Origin: Acidobacteriaceae bacterium | GTDB taxonomy: Bacteria; Acidobacteriota; Terriglobia; Terriglobales; Acidobacteriaceae | Direction of reading: 5' to 3' | NCBI GenBank assembly: GCA_003138515.1 | Contig: PLGG01000062.1 | Coordinates: 47,765-111,764 of the forward strand | Length of the DNA: 64,000 nt | Made by a program: the position numbers and the translations under genes | The notes under the pieces: generated by a model | Seen by the model: only the letters and a program-made list of their open reading frames with translations | Told to the model about the DNA's origin: nothing | The model's database searches: none | Part shown: piece by piece, positions 61,287 through 64,000 of the stretch | Layout: each line of letters starts with the position of its first letter | Position numbering within the stretch: position 1 is the first letter of the stretch

Positions 61287-61790
61287 CTAGAGGGTGCGCT
61301 GGTAGCGGAGGACGTCGACGGAGGTGTTCCAGACGACGTCGATGCGGCGGAGGCCGTCGGGGGTCCACTGGTCGGTTTTGTAGAAGCGCTGGGCGCGGAG
61401 GTTGTCGATGAGAGTGAAGAGGTAGGCGTTCTTGAGGCCAAGAGAGACGAGGTGGGCGCGGGCGGCGGTGACCAGAGCGACGCCGACGCCGAGGCCCCAG
61501 GAATGGGGATCGACATAGAGGGCGGTGAGCTCGCCGTGGTTGGGCAGGTCGGGCTCGTGCGAGGGACAGGTGGTGGCGAAGCCGTGGATGATGTTGCCGG
61601 TGGCGGCGACGATGGTGTGGGGGCGGAGTGGACCGGAGTTGGAGAGATCGTATTTTTCGGCGCGGTCCTCGGGGCGGAGCTGGTCGAGATAGTCGTCTGG
61701 GAGAAGGCCGCGATAGCCCTGCTGCCAGGCGCGGACGTGGACGCGAGCGATGGCGAGAGCGTCGGGCGGCTGGGCAGGACGGAGAAGCAT
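61287..61790 (-). CDS. GNAT-family N-acetyltransferase
   Basis: LRPAQPPDALAIARVHVRAWQQGYRGLLPDDYLDQL...LTALYVDPHSWGLGVGVALVTAAR. Confidence 0.92.
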   Translation of the reverse strand: MLLRPAQPPDALAIARVHVRAWQQGYRGLLPDDYLDQLRPEDRAEKYDLSNSGPLRPHTIVAATGNIIHGFATTCPSHEPDLPNHGELTALYVDPHSWGLGVGVALVTAARAHLVSLGLKNAYLFTLIDNLRAQRFYKTDQWTPDGLRRIDVVWNTSVDVLRYQRTL

Positions 61791-61814
61791 TTTTTAAGAG
61801 TATGGCACGAGAGA

Positions 61815-62026
61815 CAGTGGTTAGTGGTTAGTGATTAGTGTTTAGAAAGGCACCTGCAAAAGTGGTTAGTGATTAGTGGTTAGAAAGGCATCTGCGACAG
61901 TGGTTAGCTTTCAGTTCTTCGCTTGGTTCGTAAAGGCAGCCTTCAGCTCTCAGCTTTCAGCAATCAGCTTGATACGTGCGGAAAAGAGGAACAACTATTA
62001 GCTCTTAGCTGTCAGCTTTCAGCTTG
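61815..62026 (+). repeat. Arrays of AGTGGTT and CAGCTNT heptamers
   Basis: agtggttagtggttagtgattag; CAGCTCT CAGCTTT CAGCAAT CAGCTT at 61944-61970; ttagctcttagctgtcagctttcagctt. Confidence 0.85.
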
Positions 62027-62072
62027 ATTTCGGCGGCGTGGGGTTGAAGATTGCCGGAGACGGGGGTGGGTG

Positions 62073-63716
62073 TCAACGGAAAGTCAGGAGAGAGGAGGGC
62101 TCGTCGCCGACGGTTGTACGCGTTGGCTCAGCAATGAAGGCGGCCAGCTTCGACTCCATGCTGAGGCGGATTCCCTCGCGCAGGTGGGCGATGTCCATGG
62201 GCCTGCCGAAGTGCCATCCCTGGGCGTAGAGAACGCCGCGCTTGAACAGATACTGCGCCTGCGGCTCGGTTTCAACACCTTCGGCCACGATGTCGAGATG
62301 CAGCGAGCGGGCCATTTCGATGATGTGCAGCACCACCTGGCTGGTGGCGCCGTCGGTGTTGATGGTCTCGACAAAGGCGCGATCGATCTTAAGCGTGTCC
62401 AGCGACAGCGTCTGCAGGCAGGCCAGCGACGAGTAGCCGGTGCCGAAATCGTCAATGGCGACGGTGAAGCCCTTGCTGCGGATGGTATCGAGGATCGAAG
62501 CGGTGCCCGGCCCCTGCAGGAAAGCGCGCTCCGTAGCTTCGACCTCGATATTTTTTGGCAAGGCGCCGGAGGCGGCGAGAAGCCCGTCGAGCATCTCCAC
62601 CGTGTGCTCGTCGCAAAGGTCCGCTGCCGACATGTTGATGGCAACGCGGAAGTCCGGATCGAGCTTGAGGAACTGCGGCAGATCACGGCCGACAATCGTG
62701 ACCACCTGCTTGGTGATGAGCTGGATGAGGCCGCATTCTTCGGCCTGAGGGATGAAGTAATCGGGCCGGATTTCGGCGTAATCGCTTCTCCAGCGGACCA
62801 GAGCTTCGGCGCCGATGACGCGGCGAGTGGAAAGGTCAACCACTGGCTGATACACGACGCAGAAATTCTTTTCCTTGATGGCGCGGCGCAGCATGGCGGG
62901 GAAGGATGAGTGCATGCGCGTGGCCAGACTGACCGTGAAGGAAAGAAGCACGCCGCACAGCGCTCCGACGGGAACGAAGAAGAGCGCGAAGTGCCGCATG
63001 CGGTCGTTGATGTAACGTTGCGGCGTCGCTGCCACCACCGCAACGTCCCATTTCGCCGACTGTATGTGCGAGACCAGGTATCCCGCGTCGATGAATGTGG
63101 AATCGCCGCCCTGGGGAACAGGTTCGAGCCAGTTGGCAGGGAGATTCTGGCCGATAACGGCGATAGGTCCGCTCTGGGCAGCGGAGGGAACCAGCACGGC
63201 CAGTTCAACGTCGGGCCCCTCGGTGGAAACGCTGACCGCGAGATTGGGGTCGACGAGCACCGCGAACCCGTTGGAAGCGAAGACATTCAGCGGGCGAGCC
63301 GGCGGCGGCGAGAGCTGCTTGTTCAGGTATTCTGTGACGCCCTGCGCGGTCGTCAGGTCCGGTTTGCCCAGCGCTGCCGGATTCATGACTCCCTGCGAGG
63401 TGCAGAGCAGCGTATCGTGCGCCACGCGGCCAGTTGCCTTGATGTGGCTGGCGCCGAAATCAATCGTGTGCAAAAGCCTCATGTCATCGGGCGAGCAGGG
63501 CGTAACTTTGGCTTGCGCCGCCTTTTGCTGTGCTTCTTCGAATTGGCTTGAAGTTGCTTCGATACGGCGCAGCACATCCTGCGCGTAGGTGAGGCTGAGC
63601 GTCTTCTCCATGGTGTAGCTTTCCATCCACGCCAGATAAATCGAGGCGAGGACAGGCATCGCCGCAACCAGCAATGCAGTGATCAGCGATGTAACAACCC
63701 GGCGTTTTGGCGGCAT
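62073..63716 (-). CDS. EAL-domain c-di-GMP phosphodiesterase with CSS-type periplasmic domain
   Basis: Periplasmic TPCSPDDMRLLHTIDFG...DTLLCTSQG between two TMs; EAL motifs GAEALVRW, IDDFGTGYSSL, KIDRAFV, AEGVETEPQ. Confidence 0.92.
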   Translation of the reverse strand: MPPKRRVVTSLITALLVAAMPVLASIYLAWMESYTMEKTLSLTYAQDVLRRIEATSSQFEEAQQKAAQAKVTPCSPDDMRLLHTIDFGASHIKATGRVAHDTLLCTSQGVMNPAALGKPDLTTAQGVTEYLNKQLSPPPARPLNVFASNGFAVLVDPNLAVSVSTEGPDVELAVLVPSAAQSGPIAVIGQNLPANWLEPVPQGGDSTFIDAGYLVSHIQSAKWDVAVVAATPQRYINDRMRHFALFFVPVGALCGVLLSFTVSLATRMHSSFPAMLRRAIKEKNFCVVYQPVVDLSTRRVIGAEALVRWRSDYAEIRPDYFIPQAEECGLIQLITKQVVTIVGRDLPQFLKLDPDFRVAINMSAADLCDEHTVEMLDGLLAASGALPKNIEVEATERAFLQGPGTASILDTIRSKGFTVAIDDFGTGYSSLACLQTLSLDTLKIDRAFVETINTDGATSQVVLHIIEMARSLHLDIVAEGVETEPQAQYLFKRGVLYAQGWHFGRPMDIAHLREGIRLSMESKLAAFIAEPTRTTVGDEPSSLLTFR

Positions 63717-63895
63717 TGTCGAGCCTCGGAGAAGGGCGTTCAGGGGAAGCCCTGGTTTCGGATCATACTTGCAGGCAGGTTGGGGCGGTATCACCCATTC
63801 GGAGCAGAGGCCGCCGGGGCGAATAAGTGACGGAAGCTCCGTCAAAATCGATTTGGAGCACCCCAGGGCCTGTTAACACTACCTGGGATGGCGGC

Positions 63896-63995
63896 GACGG
63901 GAGCCGATTTTCCCCAGGTCGCGGAGCGCGGAGCGAACTGTAGCCGGCCTACTGGAGCGACAAGCGACAAAGAGATGGGGAAAATCGGCCCCGTC
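63896..63995. repeat. Long imperfect palindrome (REP/MITE-like)
   Basis: GACGGGAGCCGATTTTCCCCA (63896-63916) versus TGGGGAAAATCGGCCCCGTC (63976-63995). Confidence 0.75.
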
Positions 63996-64000
63996 CCTTC

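Noticed and set aside
60819-61838. 339-aa Gly-rich plus-strand ORF
   Set aside because: Antisense of the Pro-rich tail of MtgA and of the GNAT gene.

Overview
64 kb of high-GC bacterial chromosome. Gene content and repeat style suggest an acidobacterial (Terriglobia-like) host, but that is inference. The backbone carries heme biosynthesis genes (ccsA/hemX-type end, hemA, hemC, hemD, chdC/hemQ), nth, a MazEF-like pair, DedA, inositol-phosphate synthase, purU, a TetR/HlyD/ABC exporter, bshA, hopanoid-associated genes (hpnK-like, hpnE, hpnJ), TolC/HlyD genes, queF, ispG, AraC/SDR/AKR genes, a secreted Hcp-like protein, mtgA and a CSS-EAL protein. The main discovery is a ~24.4 kb integrated island. 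It starts at an intact tRNA-Val(TAC) next to a P4-type tyrosine integrase. It ends at 42606-42622, where 17 bp of the tRNA 3' end is exactly duplicated; candidate integrase arm repeats lie inside both ends. The island sits between hopanoid-type genes. It carries an AlpA-like regulator, a MobC/relaxase module with an oriT-like double hairpin, a vestigial tRNA-Pro-like att site with helically phased TTGGACCCAAG repeats, an ECF sigma factor fused to a zinc-finger anti-sigma-like domain, and an N-terminally truncated RND pump fused at a sharp junction to a TPR gene tail. It also carries a compact exopolysaccharide/PEP-CTERM module (flippase, deacetylase-like protein, AAA-TM-LysM ATPase, two glycosyltransferases, a PEP-CTERM protein with a -24/-12-like promoter, and a receiver-less sigma54 activator), an intact IS3-family element with target-site duplication, a 45-bp perfect inverted repeat of transposase remnant, and an SRAP pseudogene. 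Intergenic regions are rich in heptamer and 9-mer short tandem repeats and palindromes. No CRISPR array or rRNA was seen. All calls come from reading sequence and translated motifs; no database search was run.
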